Of a stretch of DNA of 64,000 nt, positions 1 through 10,590 are shown piece after piece. Within the stretch, counting starts at the first letter, position 1; each line of letters starts with the position of its first letter. Origin of the DNA: Gnetum montanum (Eukaryota; Streptophyta; Gnetopsida; Gnetales; Gnetaceae); contig MNCI01028318.1 of the NCBI GenBank assembly GCA_015680685.1, positions 62,010 to 126,009 on the forward strand, in the 5' to 3' direction. Position numbers and translations under genes: made by a program. A model generated the notes under the pieces. It had not been told where the DNA came from and made no database searches. It saw only the letters and a list, made by a program, of their open reading frames with translations.

Positions 1-901
1 AATGCAATTTGCAGGAAACAGGTAAGATTTGACGCGATTTGCAGTAAAAATAGGTAAGATTTTAATCGACAATGAATGTTCTCGTTGAGAGTTGAAAAAT
101 CGAATGAAAAACTATAATTTACGTACCCAATGCGGATTTTACACGCTTCTGTACGCGTGCCCGAATCCACCGCGAACGGTTCGTGAGATTTTCTTGGGAC
201 TCGCAAATCTCCGGCGCATAGCAGACCAATAATAAACACAGATTCACCACTGCATGTTAATAATCAAATAAAATATTCAAAGATGAGCTAAAAATAGTGT
301 AGAACTTTGGTCCTGCTCTTTCATATAGATAAATAAGCATAAGGCAAGATCTAAGATTAAATCTATGAATAGAAGGATTTGCTGTCCCCATTGAAATGAG
401 AATAGGAAAAGGCCAAAGACAAGCTTACTATATTAACTTTGAATAGATGAACTTTAAAAATGAGACCCTATTTTATAGAATATGAATTGTAGATTGAACT
501 TTATTGTAATAAGAAACTCTGACTCAAAGAAAAGAATCTCAATGAGGAAAGACCAATGAAGAGATAATGTACAAAAATGATCTCTGAATCCACGGTTTAG
601 CCCATTTTGAAGAGGGAGGAGGACTACTTGTTGCAGAAGCAAAGACTTACCACAGAGTTGATTGGTTATGGACAGGGATGTGATGTAGAAGCAGCGGCCA
701 TGGAGAGCGATGCAGAAGTGGTAGCAATTGCAGAATTAGCAGCGTTCACAGCACAGCGATGCAAAAGCGGCAGCAACAGCGTTCACAGCACAACGATGCA
801 TTTAGTTCATTACAGATGCAGTTGTTAACATGACTTGCATTTAGATCATGACAGATGCAGTTGTTGAGAATAAAATCAAAAAATAAAATCAAAGGCGTTT
901 T

Positions 902-919
902 GAAACGGGATCCCGTTTC
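902..919. repeat. 18-bp perfect palindrome
   Basis: GAAACGGGATCCCGTTTC is its own reverse complement. It sits in a short GC-richer patch that also contains AAACGCAAAACG. It could form a cruciform or be a dimeric protein site. No function is claimed. Confidence 0.6.
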
Positions 920-1339
920 CACAACGAAAAACGCAAAACGTTATGAATGGGTTGCGGTTTTGGCAACATAGGAATAAACTAATCTCATGCCAAACTCCTA
1001 ACATGTTTGAATTCTTGTATTGTTTCTTTGAGTTTGAATTCCATTTTAATCATGTCTGTGAATGTCGGGTCAGCGATCCCGAAGTCCAAAAATGGGTAAC
1101 TTTGCCACCCAATCCTACATAGGGCATGCCTTCAAAATTTTCTTCATTTAACAATGTGTTATTTGTTTGTCATCTTAGCTTAGTTGCATCTATTTTGGGT
1201 TTTGAGTCGCCACACCTTGATCCTTCTGGGCCTAAACTCTAAAACCAGAATGAATTTGTCTTGATTCCACCATTGCGCTTTGTTTTGCTAGAACAAAATT
1301 GCAACGATTGCAGATGCATCCAGAGAATGTGTGTTGCAG

Positions 1340-1558
1340 GGTTGGAGCACATGCAAGAGATTCAGTACAAAAACAAGGACAACAGGAACAACGACGAGTG
1401 AAGACGAAAAAGGAACTTCTGATGCATCTGCTGACAACTTGGAGATCTGGCAAAGTCAAGCTGTGGAGGCATTGTTTCAGGAGCTTCAGCTGCGACCAAG
1501 CGTACCAAGGAGACGAAGATTGCCAATGTTTGAGGAAATTGCACCGTCGGAGCCTTAA
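1340..1558 (+). CDS. Possible terminal exon of an unidentified gene
   Basis: A pyrimidine-containing tract ending in TTGCAG at 1334-1339 would be a normal 3' splice site. It is followed by an open frame of about 73 codons ending in TAA at 1556-1558. The predicted C-terminus is acidic and Ser/Thr-rich, then contains AVEALFQELQLRPS and a VPRRRRLP basic stretch, and ends with FEEIAPSEP. CG-containing codons are retained, unlike in the decayed retroelement genes nearby. No family is recognised and no upstream exon could be assigned with confidence. A second frame is also open across the same bases, so the reading frame is uncertain. It may be a real last exon, a pseudogene fragment or chance. Confidence 0.3.
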   Translation, partial: GWSTCKRFSTKTRTTGTTTSEDEKGTSDASADNLEIWQSQAVEALFQELQLRPSVPRRRRLPMFEEIAPSEP

Positions 1559-2793
1559 GTAAATTGTTCAATTAGCTAACAGTGACTGTATTTTCCTGTT
1601 GCTTTCTTAGTCGTACTGTGGAGTACAGTAGTGAATATTCCAAAAACCTATTTTTTTACCCATTTTTTTTGCTCTTGTTGATAAATGTTAAATTGGTAAT
1701 AGCTTTATGTCCTGGTGGCTTGTGATGAAAGCAAGGCTCGGAAATTTTTTAGGTAGTATCTTCTGCGCTTAAAAACCTTAATGTTAATGGGGATGAGAAC
1801 CAAGCATATGGCTTTTAGTGTGTGAATGAAACTATTTTCTCTGTATCCATTTGCTAATCGACGTGAGCTGATGTTACATGCTTTGCATGGATTAGACACT
1901 ACGTCCCTTCAATTCAGTAGTTTACATTTGAAGGTGTTGGCACAGAAGTTGTCATGGCTAACAAAGAACAATGTTAAATGTTACGTCATCACTCCTGTTA
2001 ATCACTATAACCTGTATCAACGCAACTCCATTGTTATAACCACTATCAACTAGGATATTTTGGTATTTGATTTTGCTTAAAAATTAGCTGCAATAGCCTT
2101 TTCCTCAGGTAAACCAATCTTTTTTATTCCTTGGCCTATCACTTAACAACCATAATAGTACAATTCACTCACGGAGAGGGAGAGCATAATGAAGAGGATG
2201 TTAATCCTAAGGTATAGTTAAATTAAAACTTTATAACTTAACATTACTCAAAATTAAATCTATAGGTTAAAATTTCCAAATCAAAATCTTATTGCTAGGC
2301 TAACACTTCATTTTGTAGATTCCAAATCAAAATTCTTACTGCTAAGCTAACACCTTGTTTTAGAGATTATCCCATGTTGCCTGGCCATCTCACATAGATT
2401 GTAATGTCTCATTTTAGAAATCTTTGAGGTCTCTGTTTTTAAATCTTTTTGTTGCTACCTAATTAGTTGCCAACTGGTGATACTCAGTTTTGTTAGGTTT
2501 GGTTGAAACTCTTGCTTCCACCCATGTAAATTAATTGTTTTTCTTTCTGATGTCCATGGCAGCTGGGATTATAGTTTGTGCCTCATAAGATTTGGAATGT
2601 CATGGAGGTTTTGTATTTCCTTTAAATTTGGCACGTGATCTTTGTTGCAATTGAAAGTTCCATCATGACTTACTATAGGGGTTTTAATAGTCGTTATGAT
2701 AGTGTTGTGGCTAACCTCGCCCATGCTATCGCATGGGGCCATGATCAATAAATTTTCCTATAAAATCATATACCATTTCACCAAGCAATGTTG

Positions 2794-2913
2794 ACATGCA
2801 GGAAGATGAATTGATGTGTGGGAAGGTGAACTGATGTGTGGGGAGGTGGATTGATGTGTAGGAAGGTGAACTAATGTGCGGGGAGGTGGACTGACATGCA
2901 AAAAGGTGAAATA
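2794..2913. repeat. 20-bp minisatellite, six units
   Basis: Six consecutive 20-bp units follow the pattern ATGTGTGGGAAGGTGAACTG, alternating between AAGGTGAACT and GAGGTGGATT variants. The array ends at GGTGAAATA. The two alternating variants suggest expansion as a 40-bp dimer. Confidence 0.75.
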
Positions 2914-3377
2914 TCACTAGTAGGCAGCTATAAAGCAAAGAATGAAGACGACGTTGAGGGGGCGGGGGTGTGGGGGCCGTAAGGGCCTCCTTAACAAATT
3001 AGGCTCTTTTCCTGAAAATTTACATCTCTCCCCATTAAGGTGCACATAGATTGACAAGGGGTCTCTAGGGGCTGATAAACTAATGGATGGTAGTTTTCTC
3101 TTTCTTTCTCTTCTTCTATTTTTCTTAGGGTGACAACGACACAACTGATGCATGCAAATAGTGGGTGTGTCAGGCAGGTTTTGTAGTTTTATTTATTTAT
3201 TCTTAGCAATGGGCTAGTGAAAATCAACAATGGTAGAGCTGCGTGTAGTCAACAATCTCAATAGGAAACCAAGAGGCAGCTATTTTCTTTTCCTTTTTTG
3301 TGGTAGACCCATGACAACGGCAGATGTAGGACTGGAAACAGCAACACATCTACTAGCACATGATAGCAAAATATGGT

Positions 3378-3423
<46 letters not shown>

Positions 3424-4050
3424 TGATGTTGCAGTAGTAGACAATAGCAATTGTAGGTGCAGGTTCTATAGTTCTGTTCTATTTTTGATGAGCAGTGCAT
3501 ATGCGATAGGGTTTTCCAAATAGGGATAAATTTTCTTCTCTCGTGCTGGCAATGAGACATATTCTATCTATGCATTATAGATGTGTCAGGCCCCTTCATC
3601 TAGCCTCTTCTCTCTCTCTCCCTCCTTTAGTAGCTACAGGCAATGTTGGCTGTAGTAGTGTCTACAATAGACCAACGATGAACAGTGATAGTAGTCGGGA
3701 AGCAAGGAGAATTTATTTTGGTTACCTTTTGTATTTCTAAATTCAAGACACTCATTCCAATTAAAATTCTCATTTTTTTACTATTTTCAAAAGGTCATGT
3801 AGCCCTTTCTAGCTAAGACTATTCCTAGGTTTTCATACCCATATGGAAGGCATCCTAGGCAATAGTCTCCTAAAAAGAGTTTTCTTTTTCAGTGTTGGTG
3901 TGTCCAAAATTTATGCATCAACACCTTTTTCACACTAGAAAGAGGACCTTTCTCCTGCCTTTTGTTTATTAGCTCTTCTTTCCATTTTTCTGAGGCTATT
4001 TTATTTTTCAATTTTGTCTTGGAACCTATTAATTTTTTAAAAAAACCTTT
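2914..4050. other. Intergenic stretch left of element D
   Basis: Apart from the CT microsatellite, this segment shows no recognisable coding or repeat structure. It ends at CCTTT (4046-4050), directly abutting the D LTR. CCTTT would be one half of the D target-site duplication. The partner cannot be checked because the other end of D is missing. Confidence 0.4.
3380..3419. repeat. (CT)20 microsatellite
   Basis: An uninterrupted CT dinucleotide run of about 40 bp. Open reading frames across it encode only Ser-Leu or Arg-Glu repeats and are not genes. Confidence 0.95.
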
Positions 4051-5321
4051 TGTAGCGACAGAGAACATCGGTGGCTAGAAACACTGAGAGGTCTTTGGAT
4101 GGACAACCTAACCCTAGATCCACATGAGAATGGTGCTGGAGAGAACGGATTCAGGGTGCCCTGAATGGTCTGGTCAATCAGACAAGAACTTAATCGGTGT
4201 ACAATAACCCTTTTGCAAACAATGATTTTAAATGGAACACCTGGTGGTAAAATAAAAAAAAAACGTAATGTGCACAGTAGTAGAAATGTGCTAAGCGCAT
4301 AACAAGACAATGGACACGATTAAACGTTTGACAATGCGAAAAAAATAAATGTTGTAATAAGACAAAAAGAGAGTTTGAATAAGAAGATGGACCACCCCAA
4401 AAAAGGGTATAGGTATACAGAGTGTACAATAAGCACAGTAGAAGCATAGTCACAGCCTCAGTGGTGTTGAGCTATGAAATCTAGTGCCCACTGTGATAAA
4501 TTGTGCCTACTGAGTCGGTAGTCACGGTGTACTGCGTGATGTTCCACTGGGCTGCAATGGGTCTACAATGTACCGTGCAGTGTAGTTGTGCCTCTTTGTC
4601 GGTGTGGTGTGCTCTGGGTCTCGTTCCTCCATGGAACTAGATGCCAAGATGCCAAAATGCCTTGCTGGTGAAAAAAATGAAAGCCTTTCCTCTTCTCCTC
4701 CTCTTTTTCAAAAGAGGGTGCGAAGGTATTTATAGAGCTAGGGTTAGCCCAAAATGCGGGTCAGGTGCCACGTGGAAGTGCAGTGGGTGGGACCATGCTG
4801 TCTTCTACACTCGTCCCATGTTATGCGTGGGACACGGGATACTAGAGCAACGTTGGACATGGTGCTACATAGCATGACAGGGTGCTATGTTGCATAGCGT
4901 AACAAGGTGTTACATAATAGGATGCAGCGTAATAGGGTGTAACAGCACGTAACAAGGTGTTACGTAGTGGAACAATGCGTAAAAACATGTAACATAGCAT
5001 AATAGTGCGTAACATGGTGTTACGATACGCTACGCTAAGTAGCGTAACAATGTGCTATGCTATGCAACGTAAGAATGTGTAACAGCACATAGCATGGTGT
5101 TACGCTACGCTACACTATGAAGCATAACAATGTGCTATGCTACGTAGCATAACAAGATGTTGAAAGTGCCATCGTTCTGACACATAGAAAAATTTTGCAA
5201 ATTTGCCAATTGGAGCCAACTACACTCAACAATTAGAAAAATATGGGCAAAGTGCCACTTTTTTAGCACTTAGCCATATTTGCAATTACGATGCCAAGAC
5301 CTAAGATTTTGTGTTGTTTTA
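4051..5321 (-). repeat. 3' LTR of element D
   Basis: The left end (TGTAGCGACA, followed by an ACATCGGTGG block) is the reverse complement of the 3' end of the B LTR at 23141-23206. The right end matches the B LTR start after decay, so TG has become TA on the minus strand. The interior 4860-5160 is full of GTAACA/TGTTAC and GCTATGC/GCATAGC palindromes, as in the B LTRs. Length is ~1.27 kb against 1.84-1.89 kb in B. Confidence 0.75.
4727..4734 (-). promoter_or_regulatory. TATA box of D LTR
   Basis: TATAAATA on the minus strand, at the same place within the LTR as the TATA boxes of the B LTRs (22581 and 45782). It would mark the U3/R transition. Confidence 0.6.
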
Positions 5322-5337
5322 GTGGCCCCTCTTTGTT
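5322..5337 (-). other. Polypurine tract of element D
   Basis: The minus strand reads CAACAAAGAGGGGCCAC directly before the LTR. It is nearly identical to the B polypurine tract at 44499-44516, including the neighbouring upstream sequence. It primes plus-strand DNA synthesis in LTR retroelements. Confidence 0.75.
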
Positions 5338-7149
5338 GACATTTGAAGGAGTGGCCCAAGAGACGTCGACAAAGAATTACAAAACACCACAGCAGACATG
5401 TCACCAACATCATTTGTCAATACAAGATTGGATGTCATTTACCATGGTCAAAAGTGTTATGGGAATAAGGTTATGCTAGGGGATAAGGGGTATAGGCAAT
5501 GCTAGAGAGATGAAATTAAAATGGTGGATGCAAAATGCAAACAGTGGATCATGATGTAAGATGCAAATTCAACATGGTTGATAGTAATTATGGCATGATG
5601 TGGTTTTCCCTTAAAACGTTGACCTCTTGTTGGAGTATTTATGAGAGCGTTAAAGTCCATTTAATGTTGGGCCGATTATGAAGCTACAGCGTTGTCAATG
5701 TGCTTTGTTTTGGGCAAACCTTCTTTGGGTTCAGCTTACTACTGAATGTTAGCTGCAAGTTGGCCATTGAGAAGATGAGCTTTATTTTCCATGGATGATT
5801 CATGTTACATCCACCTAGGCTTTGACTATGCAATAGAGGCGCCCCACAGGATGAATTATGTTACATCAACCATGGGTTCAACAATTGATATGAAGAGAAT
5901 TCCATGTGTGTCACAGTGCGTATGCATCAGAGAAGTGTGAAATCATGAGTATCGGGAGGATGAAATGATACTGGGATGAAGAAATGGATGTGCATAGGCT
6001 ATAACAAGGATGAGGGGGATGTGCACTCTTGAATGGCTCAACTAGTCCAGTTATGCACATCAAAGCAATGTGGTGACCTGCCACCATGATGAGATGCACC
6101 TTTGCATGACAACTTAGATAGGACAAGAAAACTAGAAAATGTGAAATGCAAGTGCAAATGCCAGATGTGAAGATGCTACAAGTGCAAAACTATGAAGACA
6201 CTGCAAATGTGTTGAATGTTGTGCTAGTCACAAGTGCTTGGAAAGCCAGTGAAAGTGCCAAGGCGATTATGCTGCAAGTATTTTGAATGCTGCACTAATG
6301 GAAAGTGCTCCAAAATAACCACCAGAATGGTGGGAGGTGATGATGGTGTGAGTGCTCCCAAGGCAATGACAAGTGTTTGGATCAGATCATGTACATGCCA
6401 GTTTAAAGTCCTAGTAGACTGTACACATAGTTTAAGGTCTTGGTAGATCATGATGTGCTAGTTTATAGTCATAGCAGACTATTGGATGCTAGTTTAATGT
6501 CGTAGTTGACAGTGGATGCTGTGCCATTTTAACATCATGACCCAAGAACGAGCTATGCCAGTTTATAGTCATAGCGGACTATCTATGCCAGTTTATAGTC
6601 ATAGCGGATTGGTTCTTACCTTGCTTAAATAAGATGTAATGCTACACGCATAGTCATGTTGTGTGCCTACAAGATCCTGCGAAAATCAACTAGAAAGAAA
6701 ATAACATCAAGAAACACCTATCGTAAACAAGGTTAAAATGGATGAATGAAAGGAAAACAATGCAAAAAGTAATAGTCTTAGACCATTTCAAGTCGTAGGC
6801 TAGTTGAAGGCCTTTTCAGGCCATGTGTTTTTGTAGTTTCATGTTTTATAGTTTTTTTTTATGTTTTCAAATGTAATGAGTAAGCTAAGTGGATGGATGC
6901 ATAAACAAAGTAAAATAAATATGTGAACAAAATGAAATGCCTGATCTAAGTAAGTAGGCAAAATGTGAATGCGTAGGCTAGTGTGATGTAAATGAATGTC
7001 AAAAATACATGGCAAGTGGAGGCAAAGGGTAGGCAAGCATCTAGCACTTTTTTGGCCAACGGAAAGTCTTGGTCATGTAGTTGCTTCATACTGGGCATGG
7101 ATTAGGAAGTGTGCAAGGCTTAGGATCCTCTTGGGAGCTATTGGCTTCA
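5338..7149 (-). other. 3' untranslated region of element D
   Basis: Non-coding DNA between protease and polypurine tract. It contains a cluster of the 23-nt motif at 6385-6625 and otherwise no convincing reading frame. In B the corresponding position is preceded by RT, RNase H and integrase; here these are simply missing, so protease is followed at once by the 3' region. Confidence 0.6.
6385..6625 (-). repeat. Cluster of 23-nt hairpin motif (about 8 copies)
   Basis: On the minus strand the core reads like GTCCGCTATGACTATAAACTGGC, spaced every 25-40 bp and imperfectly conserved. In many copies the flanks GCTA/TAGC or GCTGG/CCAGC pair around the central GAC-TTAAA segment. The same motif is clustered in element B at 38740-39150 and 42720-43140. 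Confidence 0.7.
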
Positions 7150-7900
7150 ACCACTCATTTGGGTATGTTAGCCTTAGGCACTGCATTGGTTGTTATAGGT
7201 GTACCACTAAGAAACTCTTCTTCTAAAACATGTGCCATGTCTATGTGGTGGATAGTCGAAGAGGGAGAATTATCACCATGGATGATAACTTGACCACATT
7301 CATATGGAAGGTGGATTTCATGGTGGATGGGAGAGGAGATGGCCCTTAGTTGGGCTAGCCAAGGCCTGCGTAGAATCATGTTGAAACCAAGCATCTCCTC
7401 TATGATAGTGAAATCTGCACTAGTGGGAAATTGCTCTCTTGCCATAAATTCTAAGTTGATTATACCCCTGACTATGACACACAATCTGTTGAAGGATTTT
7501 AGACACATGATTTTGGTTGGCCTGATTTCGTTTTCCAGGTCTAGCTTGTCGATGACAGAGTACAAGACTACGTTTGTTGCTGCACCATCATCTACATGCA
7601 CTCTGTATATGGTGCACTACCCAACACGTATGCTAATGGATAGTGGAGTTGTAGTAACCTCTCCTCGTTTGGGGTTAACTTTGACTACATTGTCATAGAA
7701 TACTAGGGATGTTGAACTTGATTCTTGTGGTATAGGGGGCAACATCATTGCACGGATGGATGCCTCATTTGCAGGGATGCCCTCTGTAACATGAATGGAG
7801 TCCAATACCTAGGCCAATGCTTGGAAGTGAGCAGATGAGGTCATGACTAAGTCGTACAAGCTCAACGTTGTGTTCTTTTTCTTAAGCATTTCCTTCACCT
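7150..7900 (-). pseudogene. Element D protease (gypsy aspartic protease)
   Basis: Retropepsin-like protease domain of element D, which would process the Gag-Pol polyprotein. An upstream linker block (7805-7617) includes a LVFYD motif. The core then runs through RVHVDDGAATNVV at the active-site position and a conserved KIMCLKSFN strand to an I-L-R-R-P-W-L block (the family's ILGRPWL), followed by SPIHHEIHLPY. The normal DSG/DTG catalytic triplet is DDG, as in related B (VDDEA). It is interrupted between the linker and the core, so the frame is not continuous. Its order and sequence correspond to the B protease at 26598-27341. Confidence 0.7.
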
Positions 7901-8589
7901 GGGTTAGTGCAGCTACAAAGTCCTTGTCGTTAGCCATTGTATTGGCCTTAACTTTCTCCATGTGGATTGAAAGAGAGATCTCTTGGGAAGGGGACTTGGG
8001 CTTGGTTTGCTTGGCCTACTTGGGGGTAGGGGTTCCAATATTCAATTTTTGTTTGCTGGTTGTGGCCTTTTCTTTAGCCATGGGGGTCACAAGGTGCTCG
8101 TTTGTCCTATTGCATTGCCATTTGGTGGGCCTACCTAGGTTGCTAGTGGGGTCAACTCTTGAAGGAGGAGGGATCGAGATGTTGCCCACTATTGGGCCAT
8201 CACGTTGTGGCACTCTTATGAAAAATGGTGATTTAGGTGGAGTTTTTATGTGGTCAACTTATTGTGGCACCTTGATAACAAAAGGTTACTTAGTAGTTGT
8301 TGTTGCATCATGCCAGTTTAACGTCTTAGCGGATGGTTGCTGTGGAACTTTGACCACAAAGGGTGCTATGGGTGCTCGAGGTGGCATTTTGATAATATAC
8401 GGAGGCCTCTCGCTTGTGGAGGTAGAGGGGTCCCTTGCCTTGTTGGGAGGCACATGGATCAAAAAAGGTTGTTGCATAGGTTTAGACTTACCACCTATGC
8501 TAATGGAATTTATAACATAGGAGGAATCATCTATGTTGGATTGACTCACCGTGTTGATCATCAGTTGGCCACGTTCTATCATTCTCTAC

Positions 8590-10457
8590 AGGTCATCCTG
8601 CAAAGCATGATAGTTTTCTGTACTGTGACTAGCCAATTGGTGGTAATGATAGTATTGGTCCAACTTGAATTGTTTTGGAACTGGGGGCTCATTTGCTACT
8701 GCTAAAGTGAGGTTCCTTAGTAGTTCGCAGTACCTATCATGTTTTTGATAGGTAATTTTTGATACATGTTTTTGTTGGATTTGCCCAGCTTTCAAGAGTT
8801 GTTCTAGTAGTTCAGAGGGTTGCACCGGTAGTGGTGTATACTTTGAGTGGTTCTTGCACTAAAAGTTGGGTCTTGGGGTAGCCTCTGTCAATGTAGGTGA
8901 GTTGGTACTAGAATTGGTGGTTTCGTCAACTAGGGCCTTATGTTGCTTAGCTATTAAGCCTTGGTTGGTTTCTTTTGTGCTTGTGGCTAGTATTATCACT
9001 GTTGTGTTTTGCTTGCAAGAATGTTGGTTTCTGTAGGCCACATAGGCTGGATCATTGCTAGCTTGGGCTAGTTCCTCTATGCCTCCTTTTTGGGCAAAGG
9101 CTTGGATAAGAGACTTCGGGGCTAGATAATATAGTTTGGACTTCATGAAGTCATTTACTGCACCTTTGAAGATAGCTAGTAGGTGTGTCTCCACTAAGGG
9201 TTCATGCATTCCACTCAATGCAGCATTCCAACATTGGAGGAATTTTGACACTAGCTCTAGAGGCCCCTACTTAACTTGTATCATCTGGTCAAGGGTTGCT
9301 TCAGGCTTTAGGTTGTACCTGAATTACATCAAAAAGTTTCTTATGAGATCCTTGAAAGAGGATATTGAGGCATTGGGTAATGCACGTTACTAGTCTAAGG
9401 CCTTGTTAGTGAGTTACATGGGGAAGACACGTATGAGGGCATGTGGCCATGCTTGAAGGAGTAGGCATTCAGATTGAAATGTGACCAAGTGTGCATTAGG
9501 ATCTCCTTCTCCATTGTACTTTGTAAATTAAGGTAGTTGGACCCTAGTTGGGAGAGTTAGAGGTGGTACCGTAGGACTTATGGGATCATCTTGGTAGAAG
9601 TCCATCACTTTAATGGTGTCAGAGGAGGCAACCTTAAGTTAGTTGATCTCATCCATCAAGCTTTGTATTAGCTGGAATGTCTGATCTAAGCTTGGGGATG
9701 TGCCAACTGGTTGCATTGGCTAGGCTTGGGTTGGTTGCATAACATAGGGTTGAATTGTTGGTTGTAGAGTCTGCCAGTTTAATGCTGTAGTGGATGGGTG
9801 TTGCTAGTTTAACGTCATAGCAGATGATTGCTAATGTATTGGCTATGCGATGGGTGCGGTAATTAGAGTGGGCCACACATGGGTGGGTTGGATGGACACC
9901 GTAGACATCAATGAGATAGGCGGGATATAGGATGCCCGAGTTGTTTGGGGCTAGGAGGTGGCCCCTGCATGAGCATAGTATTGGGAAAATGCATTAGCTA
10001 CTTCCGAGAAAGGTTGAATTGGCATGGTCACTATCTCGGAGGGGATGGGTGGACCAAACCGAGGAGGGGCTGTACTAGGGAGTGGTTGTTGGAAGATGAT
10101 GGGAAAGGAGCTCTCATGCTTAGAGTGGGCCTTAAACTCATCTTCCTCCTTCTGTGAGGCTTCCTCGTAGGTTGTCCTTGCATCATGATTGTTTTCATAG
10201 ATGAGTTGGGACAACAACTGGTGGTAGGACTCCGCGAGTGGGATTATGTCAAATAAGGAGGTGTTATACTCCCATTCATTCTAGTGGACTCGTTCATAGT
10301 CCTATTTTGCCTCTAAGGTAATCCATTGGTAGTCTTGCTTGGATTTTGGCAGAAATAAAATTGTATTGTTCTTGGCTTAATGCAGCATGCTTTGGTTGGA
10401 TTGTGGTATCAAATGTGTTAAACACCAATGTGGAAGGTTGATCTGGATTCATATTCA
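8590..10457 (-). pseudogene. Element D gag relic
   Basis: Capsid-type Gag of the Tat-like family, starting near 10457 with MNMNPDQPS. A retrotransposon_gag core lies around 9600-8900, with the GEGDPNAHLV block, a KYNGEG motif just before it, and a region matching LLAIFKGSVNNFIKSKLYYL of element B. The zinc-knuckle area near 8700 has lost its cysteines (YYHYHQ). Many codons expected to be Gln are TAG. Two copies of the 23-nt repeat lie inside the gene at 9774-9832 and encode T-LN-WQ-like peptides, an unusual insertion of repeat sequence into Gag. A linker of Pro-rich repeats follows to 7900. Confidence 0.7.
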
Positions 10458-10590
10458 TAGATCAGGTTGTGAGAGTTGCTAGTTGTAGAAAATGGCTAAC
10501 TCTGAAAATAGCAGAAAAATGACTAAGTCTATCAGTAGTATGGAAATGGCCAAGTATATAAATACGGAAAATGGCTAAGTGTAACAATGC

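Larger units (their letters stand above)
1..2600. other. Low-repeat, possibly gene-proximal flank
   Basis: This stretch matches none of the retroelements in the rest of the window. It keeps CpG dinucleotides that are nearly absent elsewhere, for example around 120-220 and 890-960, which in plants is typical of less methylated, gene-proximal DNA. The only coding candidate is the exon-like block at 1340-1558. The segment 600-830 is rich in GCA/CAG triplets and reads open as a short plus frame, but looks compositionally biased rather than clearly coding. No start-to-stop gene can be assembled from what is visible. Confidence 0.35.
4051..10590 (-). mobile_element. Element D: Tat-like gag-pro LTR retrotransposon, truncated
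   Basis: Read on the minus strand this unit runs gag (10457 to ~8590), linker and protease (~7900 to 7150), non-coding 3' region with a repeat cluster (6625-6385), polypurine tract (5337-5322) and 3' LTR (5321-4051). Sequence and order match element B in this window, so both belong to one family. RT, RNase H, integrase and the antisense gene of B are all absent, leaving a gag-protease-only derivative. The 5' LTR is missing: at about 10590 the sequence switches abruptly to the leader ORF of element C'. It could be an ancient internal deletion, or a non-autonomous lineage mobilised by B-type relatives. Confidence 0.75.

Noticed and set aside
3258-3560. 100-codon frame across the CT repeat
   Set aside because: Its length comes from the microsatellite, and no similarity or codon pattern supports it.
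7843-8520. 225-codon plus-strand open frame
   Set aside because: It lies antisense to the D gag-protease linker, which shows homology to B on the minus strand. The plus product has no domain.
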